In this document: piece after piece, positions 7,360-16,862 of the stretch
How the letters are laid out: each line of letters starts with the position of its first letter
Numbering within the stretch: the first letter of the stretch is position 1
Position numbers and translations under genes: made by a program
Assembly: GCF_000282455.1 (NCBI RefSeq)
Contig: NZ_AKJG01000100.1
Location: 1-36,298, forward strand
Origin: Pseudomonas sp. GM74
GTDB lineage: Bacteria > Pseudomonadota > Gammaproteobacteria > Pseudomonadales > Pseudomonadaceae
DNA length: 36,298 bases
Direction: 5' to 3'
Notes under the pieces: generated by a model
Told to the model about the DNA's origin: nothing
Seen by the model: only the letters and a program-made list of their open reading frames with translations
Databases searched by the model: none

Positions 7360-8601
7360 ATGACTGCACGAGCGGATACACCAAAAAAGGCGGGTGAGCT
7401 GGATGAGAGCTTTGCCGAGATGGGTTTGATCAATATTCCAGGCGGGAGCCATGGCTCGACTCGATGTGTTGTTGAACACAGCCAGGGGAAACTTGTTTAC
7501 GTCGTCTATCAGGGTCGTTTTTGTTGGTTGCGTCGAGCAATGGCTGATGGCTCACCCGATCCTGAGTTCGGCGAAAAGGAAGGCGTTACAAAATGGCAAT
7601 TTGAAGCAAACACAGACGCCAGGCCCACACAACTATTGGCTCAAGCCGATGGCAAGCTCCTGTTGATCGGCTCAACGGGCAGTGACCCATTCATGAGGCG
7701 TGTCGCTGTAACGCGATTCAATGAAAACGGCACCCCGGATTTGATCTTCGGCAAGAAGATTCTCCCGTTTCCGGTTGATCCCGTACCCCCGGATCATGCC
7801 TTGACCACTCCAGCTCCGGTGGGATACATCAGCGCTGATGGTCAACTTCTGCTGGCTTCCGGTTATTTGTTGAGTTCCTTTGATGGCTCATTTCTAGAGG
7901 AGGTGGGATTGCTGCATCGATTTGATGCGTCTGGCAAGCCCGACCTGGATTTTGGAACACGCGAAGTGCGATTCAACGGCGACAATTCGAAGATCCAGAG
8001 TGTCGATGTTTTGCCTGACAATCGCATTGTTGTATTCGGAAGCCTTGACCGTGTGGATCAAGGCCAGTCAAACCCAAGGTCTGCGTTAGCTTGCTATACA
8101 CCGAAAGGCGAGCTGGATCGGGCGTTTGCGACGGACGGGTATTGGGAAGCAGACGACTACAGTCGTCATGGCCAAATGCAGGTGCATGAAGACAAAGTGA
8201 TTTTTTCATCGAGCAGAACGATCGGCGGTGTGGGTTACCTTGCAGTGAACCGCCTGCTGGCTGATGGCTCCGTAGATTTTTCGTTTAACAGTGGGAAAAC
8301 GGTATTGATCAATCTGGACGTACCCTCCGTTTTTCCCATGTCCATTGCTGTGCAGTCAGACAGGAAAATCGTGGTTGCCGGTTACACCTTTAATGGTGAT
8401 CAGCAAACGTTGTTCTGGCTGCGTGTCAGCGAAGCGGGTGTGCTCGATAAGGATTTCGCAGAGCAAGGGATATCCAGACATGCTGAAGGCTATTTGAGTG
8501 ACGGCATTGTTCAGCGTGAAAGTGGCCGAATCATCTTTGCCGCTGATCTGGGGCCGTACATTGGAGAGAAGCACCCTAAAGTCATAGGGGTTCAAAGTTG
8601 A
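7360..8601 (+). CDS. Delta-60 repeat protein
   Basis: A 413-residue protein built from degenerate repeats of roughly 50-60 residues, each closing on a D-x-x-F motif: LDESF, PDPEF, PDLIF, PDLDF, LDRAF, VDFSF and LDKDF. This is the delta-60 repeat family, predicted to form beta-propeller-like folds; the biochemical role is unknown. No signal peptide or membrane segment is visible. The coding sequence is clearly richer in A/T than its neighbours, suggesting horizontal transfer or different selection. It has its own upstream region with an 18-bp dyad, and a terminator follows at 8624. The start at 7360 has AGAGG eight bases upstream. Confidence 0.8.
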   Translation: MTARADTPKKAGELDESFAEMGLINIPGGSHGSTRCVVEHSQGKLVYVVYQGRFCWLRRAMADGSPDPEFGEKEGVTKWQFEANTDARPTQLLAQADGKLLLIGSTGSDPFMRRVAVTRFNENGTPDLIFGKKILPFPVDPVPPDHALTTPAPVGYISADGQLLLASGYLLSSFDGSFLEEVGLLHRFDASGKPDLDFGTREVRFNGDNSKIQSVDVLPDNRIVVFGSLDRVDQGQSNPRSALACYTPKGELDRAFATDGYWEADDYSRHGQMQVHEDKVIFSSSRTIGGVGYLAVNRLLADGSVDFSFNSGKTVLINLDVPSVFPMSIAVQSDRKIVVAGYTFNGDQQTLFWLRVSEAGVLDKDFAEQGISRHAEGYLSDGIVQRESGRIIFAADLGPYIGEKHPKVIGVQS

Positions 8602-8623
8602 TGTTGATCGCATGGTTTCTGGT

Positions 8624-8656
8624 AAAAAAAAACCCGCCTCAATAGGCGGGTTTTTT
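8624..8656. terminator. Bidirectional intrinsic terminator between delta-60 gene and fabI
   Basis: A CCCGCC / GGCGGG stem (8633-8638 and 8645-8650) with a six-base loop is flanked by nine A on the left and six T on the right. It can end transcription of the delta-60 gene on the plus strand and of fabI on the minus strand, where nine U would follow the stem. Confidence 0.92.
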
Positions 8657-8669
8657 AGCTGACCGAAAA

Positions 8670-9464
8670 TTACTCTTCGAGGCTGCCCATGGCCGTGGTG
8701 TTGAAGCCACCGTCCACGTACATGATTTCACCGCTGATGCCGGACGCCAGGTCCGAGCACAGGAAGGCGCCGGCGTTGCCGACTTCTTCGATGGTGACGT
8801 TGCGACGCAACGGGGTTTGCGCTTCGTTGGCGGCCAGCATCTTGCGGAAGTTCTTGATACCGGAAGCGGCGAGGGTGCGGATCGGGCCTGCCGATACGCA
8901 GTTGACGCGAGTACCTTCCGGGCCCAGGGAGCCGGCCAGGTAACGTACGCCGGCTTCCAGGGAAGCCTTGGCCATGCCCATGACGTTGTAGTTCGGCATG
9001 GTGCGCTCGGCGCCCAGGTACGACAGGGTCAGCAGGCTGCCGTTGCGGCCTTTCATCATTTCGCGGCCAGCCTTGGCCAGGGCCACGAAGCTGTAGGCGC
9101 TGATGTCGTGGGAGATGCGGAAACCTTCACGGGTGGTGGCTTCGGTGAAGTCGCCGTCCAGTTGGTCGCCCGGGGCGAAGCCGACGGAGTGCACGATGCA
9201 GTCCAGGCCGTCCCACTTCTTGCTCAGCGCTTCGAAGACCTTGGCGATTTCTTCATCGCTGGCCACGTCGCACGGGAAGCACAGCTCAGGGCTCGAACCC
9301 CAGCCTTGTGCGAACTCTTCGACACGACCCTTGAGTTTGTCGTTCTGATAAGTGAAGGCAAGCTCAGCGCCCTCGCGATGCATGGCGGCAGCGATGCCGG
9401 ATGCGATGGACAGCTTGCTGGCGACACCGACGATCAGTACGCGCTTACCGGCGAGAAAACCCAT
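8670..9464 (-). CDS. fabI: Enoyl-[acyl-carrier-protein] reductase (NADH)
   Basis: A 264-residue cytosolic enzyme that reduces trans-2-enoyl-ACP in the last step of each fatty-acid elongation cycle. It is a short-chain dehydrogenase fold with a divergent nucleotide motif, GVASKLSIASGIA (about 13-25). The FabI catalytic set is Y149, Y159 and K166 (SYLGAE then YNVMGMAK, Y-x6-K). VHSVGFAPGDQLDGD (91-105) is the substrate-loop region, where FabI is the target of triclosan. The frame is open upstream, but the ATG at 9464 begins the canonical MGFLAGKRVLIVGVA and has GAGGAG before it. It starts only 19 bp after nppD, so it is likely served at least partly by the transporter operon, and it ends at a strong terminator. 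Confidence 0.97.
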   Translation of the reverse strand: MGFLAGKRVLIVGVASKLSIASGIAAAMHREGAELAFTYQNDKLKGRVEEFAQGWGSSPELCFPCDVASDEEIAKVFEALSKKWDGLDCIVHSVGFAPGDQLDGDFTEATTREGFRISHDISAYSFVALAKAGREMMKGRNGSLLTLSYLGAERTMPNYNVMGMAKASLEAGVRYLAGSLGPEGTRVNCVSAGPIRTLAASGIKNFRKMLAANEAQTPLRRNVTIEEVGNAGAFLCSDLASGISGEIMYVDGGFNTTAMGSLEE

Positions 9465-9483
9465 GTGTTGCTCCTCTTTCAGG

Positions 9484-11094
9484 TTATTGCGCAGTGGCCG
9501 GTGCCAAAAAAGCGGCTTCCAGCAACTGCTGTGTATACGGATGTTGGGGGGCGGCAAAAATGCTTTGCGCGTCTCCCTGTTCGACCACTTGGCCATGCTT
9601 GACCACCATCAACTGGTGGCTCAGCGCTTTCACCACAGCCAGGTCATGGCTGATAAACAGATACGTCAGGTTGTACTTGCTTTGCAGTGAACGTAAAAGC
9701 TCCACTACCTGGCGTTGTACTGTGCGGTCGAGGGCCGAAGTCGGCTCGTCCAGCAAAATCAACGCCGGTTTTAACACCAATGCCCGGGCAATGGCGATTC
9801 TCTGCCGTTGCCCGCCGGAAAATTCGTGGGGGTAGCGGTGCCGGGTTTCCGGATCCAGACCTACCTCCTTGAGTGCCGCAATGATCGCTTGTTCCTGTTC
9901 CGCCGCAGTGCCCATCTTGTGGATCCGCAAGCCTTCGCCAACGATGTCGTTCACGCACATCCGCGGGCTCAGGCTGCCGTACGGGTCCTGAAACACCACT
10001 TGCATCTCCCGCCGCAGCGGCCGTACCTGTTGCTGCGTCAGGCAGTCTAGCTGCCGGCCTTCAAAACGAATGGCGCCTTTGCTGGCGATCAACCGCAAAA
10101 TCGCCAGGCCCAGGGTCGATTTGCCGGAACCGCTTTCTCCCACGATCCCCAGGGTCTGGCCCTGAGGCAGGCTGAAATTGATGCCGTCGACCGCCTTGAC
10201 GTAATCCACCGTGCGCTTGAGCAGGCCTTTCTTGATCGGAAACCAGACTTTCAGGTCCTCGACCGCCAGCAGGGGCGGGCCGATCACGTTGCTTGCAGGC
10301 TTGCCGCCGGGCTCCGCTGCCAGCAGTTCCCGAGTGTACGGATGCTGCGGCGCGCGGAACAGTTCTTCGCACGATGCCTGTTCGACGATGCAACCTTGCT
10401 GCATGACACATACGCGATGCGCAATTCTTCGCACAAGGTTCAAATCATGGCTGATCAGCAGCAGCGCCATGCCCAGGCGGGCCTGCAATTCCTTGAGCAA
10501 CTCGAGGATTTTCAGCTGGACGGTCACGTCCAGCGCGGTGGTCGGTTCGTCGGCGATCAGCAGTTCCGGTTCGTTGGCCAGGGCCATGGCGATCATCACC
10601 CGCTGGCGCTGGCCGCCGGACAATTCGTGGGGCAGGGCCTTGAGGCGCTTGTGCGGCTCGGGGATGCCGACCATCTCCAGCAGCTCCAGGGTGCGCTTGG
10701 TCGCGACCTTGCCGGTCAGGCCCTTGTGGATCCCCAGCACTTCGTTGATCTGCTTTTCAATCGAGTGCAGCGGGTTGAGCGAGGTCATCGGCTCCTGGAA
10801 GATCATCGCAATCCGGTTGCCGCGAATGTGGCGGATGGTTTTTTCTTTCAGGTCCAGCAGGTTCTGCCCGGAATATTCGATGGTGCCGGATGGATGCCGG
10901 GCGAGCGGGTAGGGCAGCAGGCGAAGGATCGAGTGGGCGGTTACCGATTTGCCGGATCCGCTCTCGCCGACCAGGGCCAGGGTTTCGCCGCGCTTGATGT
11001 CGAAGCTGACGCTTTCGACTGCCCGCTGGCAGCGATTGCCAACAACGAAATCGACGGACAGGTCGCGCACTTCGATCAGATTGTGCTGATTCAT
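9484..11094 (-). CDS. nppD: Peptide ABC transporter, double ATP-binding subunit (YejF/NppD)
   Basis: A 536-residue ATPase with two fused nucleotide-binding domains, as in YejF. Each half has a Walker A (GESGSGKS at about 43-50 and again near 310) and an ABC signature (LSGGQRQR and FSGGQRQR), each with a D-E-P-T-x-A-L Walker B/D-loop. Oligopeptide C-terminal extensions (HPYTRELL, HPYTQQLL) follow each domain, as in Opp/Dpp ATPases. It powers uptake of oligopeptides and related compounds through NppBC. The ATG at 11094 follows the nppC stop by one base; a longer in-frame start at 11118 would overlap nppC. The gene name rests on matching order to nppA1A2BCD of P. aeruginosa, described as importing peptidyl nucleoside antibiotics. 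Confidence 0.93.
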   Translation of the reverse strand: MNQHNLIEVRDLSVDFVVGNRCQRAVESVSFDIKRGETLALVGESGSGKSVTAHSILRLLPYPLARHPSGTIEYSGQNLLDLKEKTIRHIRGNRIAMIFQEPMTSLNPLHSIEKQINEVLGIHKGLTGKVATKRTLELLEMVGIPEPHKRLKALPHELSGGQRQRVMIAMALANEPELLIADEPTTALDVTVQLKILELLKELQARLGMALLLISHDLNLVRRIAHRVCVMQQGCIVEQASCEELFRAPQHPYTRELLAAEPGGKPASNVIGPPLLAVEDLKVWFPIKKGLLKRTVDYVKAVDGINFSLPQGQTLGIVGESGSGKSTLGLAILRLIASKGAIRFEGRQLDCLTQQQVRPLRREMQVVFQDPYGSLSPRMCVNDIVGEGLRIHKMGTAAEQEQAIIAALKEVGLDPETRHRYPHEFSGGQRQRIAIARALVLKPALILLDEPTSALDRTVQRQVVELLRSLQSKYNLTYLFISHDLAVVKALSHQLMVVKHGQVVEQGDAQSIFAAPQHPYTQQLLEAAFLAPATAQ

Positions 11095-11095
11095 T

Positions 11096-12115
11096 TCACT
11101 TCCTCGGGTCGAAGGCATCGCGAGCGGACTCGCCGATGAACACCAGCAGACTCAACATCAAGGCCAGCACGGCAAAGGCGCTGATGCCCAGCCACGGCGC
11201 CTGCAGGTTGGATTTGCCCTGGGCCACCAGTTCGCCCAGGGACGGGCTGCCCGCCGGCAAACCGAAACCGAGGAAGTCCAGGGCGGTCAATGTGCCGATG
11301 GCGCCGGTGAGGATGAATGGCATGAAGGTCATGGTCGAGACCATTGCGTTGGGCAGGATATGGCGGAACATGATCGCGCCGTTCTGCATGCCCAGGGCGC
11401 GGGCGGCGCGCACGTATTCCAGGTTGCGCCCGCGCAGGAATTCGGCGCGCACCACGTCCACCAGGCTCATCCACGAGAACAGCAGCATGATCCCCAGCAA
11501 CCACCAGAAATTGGGCTGCACGAAACTGGCGAGGATGATCAGCAGGTACAGCACCGGCAGCCCGGACCAGATCTCCAGGAAGCGCTGCCCGGCCAGATCC
11601 ACCCAACCTCCGTAGAAACCCTGCAAGGCCCCGGCGATCACGCCGATGATCGAGCTGAGTACGGTCAGGGTCAGGGCGAACAGCACCGAAATGCGGAAAC
11701 CGTAGATCACCCGGGCCAGCACATCACGGCCCTGGTCGTCGGTGCCCAGCAGGTTATCCGTCGATGGCGGGGCCGGGGCCGGGACTTTCAGGTCATAGTT
11801 GATGCTCTGGTAGCTGTAGGGAATCGGCGCCCACAGCACCCAGGCGTCCTTGGCCTTGAGCAGTTCGCGGATGTACGGGCTCTTGTAGTTCGCCTCCAGC
11901 GGAAATTCGCCGCCGAAGGTGGTTTCCGGGTAGCGCTTGAGCGCCGGGAAGTACCAGTTGTTGTCGTAGTGCACCACCAGCGGCTTGTCGTTGGCGATCA
12001 GCTCGGCGCCCAGGCTTGCGCCGAACAGGATCAGGAACAGCCACAGCGACCACCAGCCACGCTTGTTGGTCTTGAACAGTTCAAAGCGACGGCGATTGAG
12101 AGGGGACAGGTTCAT
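11096..12115 (-). CDS. nppC: Peptide ABC transporter permease (YejE/NppC)
   Basis: A 339-residue inner-membrane permease of the OppC/YejE type. A hydrophobic helix follows the N-terminal RRRFELFKTNKRGWWSL. A long periplasmic loop (about residues 45-130) follows it, and then the binding-protein-dependent transport domain. The ATPase-contact loop reads VRAARALGMQNGAIMFRH (the EAA motif). The ATG at 12115 is one base beyond the nppB stop; an upstream in-frame start at 12157 would overlap nppB and is less likely. It pairs with NppB to form the translocation channel. Confidence 0.93.
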   Translation of the reverse strand: MNLSPLNRRRFELFKTNKRGWWSLWLFLILFGASLGAELIANDKPLVVHYDNNWYFPALKRYPETTFGGEFPLEANYKSPYIRELLKAKDAWVLWAPIPYSYQSINYDLKVPAPAPPSTDNLLGTDDQGRDVLARVIYGFRISVLFALTLTVLSSIIGVIAGALQGFYGGWVDLAGQRFLEIWSGLPVLYLLIILASFVQPNFWWLLGIMLLFSWMSLVDVVRAEFLRGRNLEYVRAARALGMQNGAIMFRHILPNAMVSTMTFMPFILTGAIGTLTALDFLGFGLPAGSPSLGELVAQGKSNLQAPWLGISAFAVLALMLSLLVFIGESARDAFDPRK

Positions 12116-12116
12116 C

Positions 12117-13190
12117 TCAATGCTCCCGGCTTTCGAAGTCGATGCGCGGATCGACAAAGGTGTAGGTCAGGTCACCAATCAGTTTCACCACCAGCCCCAG
12201 CAAGGTGAAGATGAACAGCGTGCCGAACACCACCGGGTAATCGCGGTTGATCGCCGCTTCGAAACTCATCAGGCCGAGGCCGTCGAGAGAGAAGATCACC
12301 TCCACCAGCAACGAGCCGGTGAAGAATATGCCGATGAGGGCCGAGGGGAAACCGGCGATCACCAGCAACATGGCGTTGCGGAACACATGGCCGTACAGCA
12401 CGCGGTGGTTGGTCAGGCCCTTGGCCCTCGCGGTGATCACGTACTGCTTGTTGATCTCGTCGAGGAAGCTGTTCTTGGTCAGCAGGGTCATGGTCGCGAA
12501 GTTGCCGATCACCAGCGCGGTCACCGGCAGCGCCAGGTGCCAGAAGTAGTCGAGGATCTTGCCGCCCATGCTCAGTTCATCGAAGTTGTTCGAGGTCAGC
12601 CCGCGCAAGGGGAACCAGTCCAGGTAACTGCCGCCGGCGAACACCACGATCAGCAGGATGGCGAACAGGAACGCCGGGATCGCGTAGCCGACGATGATCG
12701 CCGAACTGGTCCAGACGTCGAAGTGGCTGCCGTGTCGCTTGGCCTTGGCGATCCCCAGCGGGATCGACACCAGGTACATGATCAGCGTGCTCCACAGCCC
12801 GAGGGAGATCGACACCGGCATCTTTTCCTTGATCAGATCAATGACCTTGGCGTCGCGGAAGAAGCTGTCGCCGAAATCCAGGGACGCATAGTTCTTGACC
12901 ATGATCCACAAGCGTTCCGGCGCCGATTTGTCGAAGCCGTACATGTGTTCGATTTCCTTGATCAGCGCCGGGTCCAGGCCCTGGGCGCCGCGATAGGCGG
13001 AGCCGGCCACCGAGACTTCGGCGCCGCCGCCGGCGATCCGGCTGGTGGCGCCTTCGAAGCCTTCGAGCTTGGCGATCATCTGCTCCACCGGCCCGCCCGG
13101 GGCGGCCTGGATGATCACGAAGTTGATCAGCAGGATGCCGAACAGGGTTGGAATGATCAGCAACAGTCGCCGAAAAATGTACGCCAGCAT
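12117..13190 (-). CDS. nppB: Peptide ABC transporter permease (YejB/NppB)
   Basis: A 357-residue inner-membrane permease of the OppB/YejB type. It opens with YIFRRLLLIIPTLFGILLINF, the first helix typical of this family, then a periplasmic region that is longer than in OppB, as in YejB. The coupling loop is TARAKGLTNHRVLYGHVFRNA (EAA motif), followed by two to three further membrane helices and the family's closing LTYTFVDPRIDF. It starts four bases after nppA2 ends and is one base from nppC, so all three are co-translated. Confidence 0.94.
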   Translation of the reverse strand: MLAYIFRRLLLIIPTLFGILLINFVIIQAAPGGPVEQMIAKLEGFEGATSRIAGGGAEVSVAGSAYRGAQGLDPALIKEIEHMYGFDKSAPERLWIMVKNYASLDFGDSFFRDAKVIDLIKEKMPVSISLGLWSTLIMYLVSIPLGIAKAKRHGSHFDVWTSSAIIVGYAIPAFLFAILLIVVFAGGSYLDWFPLRGLTSNNFDELSMGGKILDYFWHLALPVTALVIGNFATMTLLTKNSFLDEINKQYVITARAKGLTNHRVLYGHVFRNAMLLVIAGFPSALIGIFFTGSLLVEVIFSLDGLGLMSFEAAINRDYPVVFGTLFIFTLLGLVVKLIGDLTYTFVDPRIDFESREH

Positions 13191-13194
13191 CTGA

Positions 13195-15036
13195 TTACTC
13201 CGTGCCCGCAGGAGCGGCCTGCAGTATGGTTTCGACTTCTATCGCCGGCTTGATGTCGGGCTTGACCCACCAGGTGGCCGTGCCGATGTCGTATTTAGGC
13301 GAGACCTTTGGATGGCCGATGTGGTTCCAGTACGCCACGCGCCAGGTCTTGATGTGCCAGTTGGGTATTACGTAATAGCCCCATTGCAGAACGCGGTCCA
13401 GTGCACGGGCGTGGGCCACCAGGCTGTTGCGCGAATCGGCGTTGATCAGTTGCTCGACCAGTTGATCGACCACCGGATCCTTCAGGCCCATGGAGTTGCG
13501 GCTGCCGGGTTTGTCGGCGGCGTCCGACATCCAGAATTCCCGTTGTTCGTTCCCTGGCGAGTTGGACTGCGGGAAGCTGCCGACGATCATGTCGAAGTCC
13601 CGGGAACGCACACGGTTGATGTATTGCGAAACGTCGACCCGGCGAATCACCAGATCAATGCCCAGGTCGCTCAGGTTGCGCTTGAACGGCAGCAGCACCC
13701 GTTCGAATTCGGTCTGGGCCAACAGGAACTCGATCACCACCGGCTTGCCGGTGGCGTCGACCATCTTGTCATCGACGATACGCCAGCCGGCCTCCTGCAG
13801 CAGTTGATAGGCTTGCCGTTGCTGGGCGCGGATCATGCCGCTGCCGTCGGTGGTCGGGTTCTGGAAGGCTTCGCTGAATACCTGCGGCGGCAGCTTGGCG
13901 CGGAACGGTTCGAGGATCGCCACCTGATCGGCGTCAGGCAGGCCGGTGGCGGCCATTTCCGAGTTCTCGAAGTAACTGCGGGTACGCGCGTAGGCGCCGT
14001 TGAACAGTTGCTTGTTGGTCCATTCGAAATCCAGCAGCAGCGACAAGGCCTGGCGCACACGCACATCCTGGAACACCGGGCGGCGCATATTGAACACGAA
14101 GCCTTGCATGCCGGTGGGATTGCCGTTGGGAATCTGTTCCTTGACCAGTCGACCTTCGGTGACCGCCGCAATGTTGTAGGCGTTGGCCCAGTTCTTCGCG
14201 GTCATTTCCAGCCAGTAGTCGAACTGTCCGGCCTTGAGCGCTTCCAGGGCGACGGTGTTGTCGCGGTAGTAATCTGTGGTCATCACGTCGAAGTTGTAGA
14301 AACCGCGATTGGCCGGCAGGTCCTTGCCCCAGTAGTCCTTGACCCGCTCATAACGCACCGAGCGTCCGGCCTTCACTTCGCTGACCTTGTACGGGCCACT
14401 GCCCAGCGGGATTTCCAGGTTGCCCTTGTTGAAGTCGCGGTCGACCCACCAATGCTTGGGCAGCACCGGCAACTGGCCGAGGATCAGCGGCAGTTCGCGG
14501 TTGTTGGTGTGCTTGAACTTGAACAGGACGGTCAGCGGGTCTTCGGCGATCACTTCGGCCACGTCGCTGTAGTAGCCGCGATACATCGGTGCACCGTCCT
14601 TGGTCAGCATCTGGAAGCTGAACACCACGTCCTCGGCGCGTACGGGATGGCCGTCATGGAAACGTGCTTCGGGGCGCAGGTAGAAGCGCACCCAGGCGTT
14701 ATCCGGGGCTTTCTCGATCAGCCGGGCGATCAAACCGTACTCGGTGAACGGCTCGTCCAGGCCCTGTTTGGCCAGGGTGTCGTAGATCATGCCGATATCG
14801 TCCGCCGGCACACCTTTGCTGATGAAGGGGTTGAGGCTGTCGAAGCCGCCGAAACCGGCCTGACGGAAAATCCCGCCCTTGGGTGCTTCGGGATTCACGT
14901 AGTCGAAGTGTTTGAAGTCGGCCGGGTATTTCGGTGGTTCGTTGTACAGGGTCACGGCATGTTGCGGGGCGGCGCAGGCCAGCCCGGCGAACAGCAGACC
15001 GCTGGCCTGCAGGAGCAGGGCATGGATGGGTTTCAT
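13195..15036 (-). CDS. nppA2: Peptide ABC transporter substrate-binding protein (YejA/NppA2)
   Basis: A 613-residue periplasmic solute-binding protein of the oligopeptide family (SBP_bac_5). A signal peptide runs through LLLQASGLLFAGLACA (about 6-21). Family landmarks are FKHFDYVNPEAPKGG near 45 and the SLNPF, RPEARFHDG and LGSGPYKV segments. It is about 600 residues, like YejA rather than the shorter OppA. The frame is open upstream; the ATG at 15036 starts the signal peptide and overlaps the stop of the preceding binding-protein gene by four bases (ATGA). Two tandem binding proteins serving one transporter suggest a broadened substrate range. Confidence 0.93.
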   Translation of the reverse strand: MKPIHALLLQASGLLFAGLACAAPQHAVTLYNEPPKYPADFKHFDYVNPEAPKGGIFRQAGFGGFDSLNPFISKGVPADDIGMIYDTLAKQGLDEPFTEYGLIARLIEKAPDNAWVRFYLRPEARFHDGHPVRAEDVVFSFQMLTKDGAPMYRGYYSDVAEVIAEDPLTVLFKFKHTNNRELPLILGQLPVLPKHWWVDRDFNKGNLEIPLGSGPYKVSEVKAGRSVRYERVKDYWGKDLPANRGFYNFDVMTTDYYRDNTVALEALKAGQFDYWLEMTAKNWANAYNIAAVTEGRLVKEQIPNGNPTGMQGFVFNMRRPVFQDVRVRQALSLLLDFEWTNKQLFNGAYARTRSYFENSEMAATGLPDADQVAILEPFRAKLPPQVFSEAFQNPTTDGSGMIRAQQRQAYQLLQEAGWRIVDDKMVDATGKPVVIEFLLAQTEFERVLLPFKRNLSDLGIDLVIRRVDVSQYINRVRSRDFDMIVGSFPQSNSPGNEQREFWMSDAADKPGSRNSMGLKDPVVDQLVEQLINADSRNSLVAHARALDRVLQWGYYVIPNWHIKTWRVAYWNHIGHPKVSPKYDIGTATWWVKPDIKPAIEVETILQAAPAGTE

Positions 15037-16862
15037 TGATCTTTCTCCGAAGATTTCAGCCACCACGCGTTCAGGCCCAGGGCGTAGGGCGGCGTGGTGA
15101 CGAAGGCGAGCCGGTTGCGGTACGCCAGACGGTGATAATTGAGGTACCAGTTGGGAACGATGTAGTGCTGCCACAGCAGCACGCGGTCGAGGGCCTTGCC
15201 GGCGGCGACCTGTTCATCGCGGGTCTGGGCGGCCAGCAACTGTTCGAGCAAATGGTCGACCACCGGGTTGGCAATGCCGGCGTAGTTCTTGCTGCCCTTG
15301 ACCCCGGCCTGGCTGGAGTGAAAGTACTGCCATTGTTCCAGGCCCGGGCTGAGCGTCTGGTTGAGGGTCATCAGAATCATGTCGAAATCGAACTGGTCGA
15401 GGCGTTGCTTGTATTGCGCGCGATCGACCGTACGCAGCCGCGCGTCGATGCCGATGCTGGCCAGGTTCTCGACGTAAGGCTGGAGGATGCGTTCCAGGTT
15501 CGGATTGACCAGCAGCAGTTCCAGGCGCAACGGCTGCCCGGTGGCGTTTTGCAAGCGCTGGCCATTGAGCTTCCAGCCGGCCTCGGCAAGCAGGCCGAGA
15601 GCTTTGCGCAGGGTCTCCCGGGGAATGCCACGGCCATCGGTCTGCGGCAGGCTGAACGGCTCGATAAAGAGTCTGGCCGGCAGTTGCTCGCGATAGGGCT
15701 TGAGCAACAGCCATTCATGCCCGACCGGCAAACCGCTGGCCGAGAACTCGCTGTTGGGGTAGTAGCTCATGGCACGTTGGTAGGCGCCGCCGAACAGCGT
15801 GCGGTTGGTCCATTCAAAGTTGAACATCAGCCCCAGCGCTTCACGGACCCTGGCGTCCGAGAATGTCGGACGGCGGCTGTTCATGAACAGGCCCTGGGTC
15901 TGGGTCGGGATCTGGTGGGGGATCTGTGCCTTGATCACGTCACCACGGCGTATGGCGGGGAAGTCGTAGCCGGTGTCCCAGTTTTTTGCCTGATGCTCGA
16001 TATAGATGTCGAACTCGCCGGCCTTGAACGCCTCGAACGCCACGTCGCTGTCGCGGTAGAACTCGACTTCCATGCGATCGAAGTTGTACTTGCCGCGATT
16101 GACCGGCAGGTCCTTGCCCCAGTAATCCTTGACCCGTTCGAAGACGATCTGCCGCCCTGGCGTGGCCGAGGCGATGCGATACGGTCCGCTGCCCAGCGGC
16201 GGCTCGAAAGTGGTGGCCTTGAAGTCGCGCCCTTTCCAGTAGTGCTGCGCCAGCACCGGCATTTCACCCAGGCGCAGGATCAGCAACGGATTGCCGGCAC
16301 GCTTGAACACGAAGCGGATGCGCCGGGGGTTGAGGATGTCGACCCGCGACACTTCCTGAAGGCTGGTGCGGTACAGCGGATGGCCTTCCTTGAGCAGCAC
16401 GCGATAGGAGAACGCGACGTCGTAGGCGGTGATCGGCGTGCCGTCATGAAAGCGTGCTTCGGGACGCAGGTTGAATACCACCCAACTGCGGTTCTCGTTG
16501 TACTCCACCGACTGGGCGATCAGGCCATAGCTGGAAGCGGGCTCGTCACCCGACGGCGCGTATTGCCCGGTGCCGACCATCAGCGGTTCGTTGAGTTCAT
16601 TGATGCCGTATTGCAGGAAGCTCGGCGTGATGACCGGGCTGGTGCCCTTGAAGGTGTAGGGGTTGAGCGTATCGAAGGTACCAAACGCCATGACCCGCAA
16701 CGTACCGCCCTTGGGCGCTTGCGGGTTGACCCAGTCGAAGTGGGTAAATCGGGCCGGGTACTTGAGCGTGCCGAACTGCGCATAACCATGGCTTTCGCTG
16801 ATCGTCGCGCTTGCGGTGCAGCTCAAGGCCAGGCTGATCAGGAAAAGGAGGGGACGCTTCAA
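15033..16862 (-). CDS. nppA1: Peptide ABC transporter substrate-binding protein (YejA/NppA1)
   Basis: The first gene of the transporter operon encodes a 609-residue paralogue of NppA2. The signal peptide is KRPLLFLISLALSCTASA (2-19). Shared landmarks are FTHFDWVNPQAPKGG, TLNPYTFKG, RPEARFHDG, LGSGPYRI and DYWGKDLPVNRG, almost word for word those of NppA2, pointing to an old gene duplication. The only plausible start for the signal peptide is a TTG at 16862, with no strong ribosome site, suggesting weak initiation; an upstream start in this frame was not found. The stop overlaps the nppA2 ATG as ATGA. Confidence 0.92.
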   Translation of the reverse strand: MKRPLLFLISLALSCTASATISESHGYAQFGTLKYPARFTHFDWVNPQAPKGGTLRVMAFGTFDTLNPYTFKGTSPVITPSFLQYGINELNEPLMVGTGQYAPSGDEPASSYGLIAQSVEYNENRSWVVFNLRPEARFHDGTPITAYDVAFSYRVLLKEGHPLYRTSLQEVSRVDILNPRRIRFVFKRAGNPLLILRLGEMPVLAQHYWKGRDFKATTFEPPLGSGPYRIASATPGRQIVFERVKDYWGKDLPVNRGKYNFDRMEVEFYRDSDVAFEAFKAGEFDIYIEHQAKNWDTGYDFPAIRRGDVIKAQIPHQIPTQTQGLFMNSRRPTFSDARVREALGLMFNFEWTNRTLFGGAYQRAMSYYPNSEFSASGLPVGHEWLLLKPYREQLPARLFIEPFSLPQTDGRGIPRETLRKALGLLAEAGWKLNGQRLQNATGQPLRLELLLVNPNLERILQPYVENLASIGIDARLRTVDRAQYKQRLDQFDFDMILMTLNQTLSPGLEQWQYFHSSQAGVKGSKNYAGIANPVVDHLLEQLLAAQTRDEQVAAGKALDRVLLWQHYIVPNWYLNYHRLAYRNRLAFVTTPPYALGLNAWWLKSSEKDQ

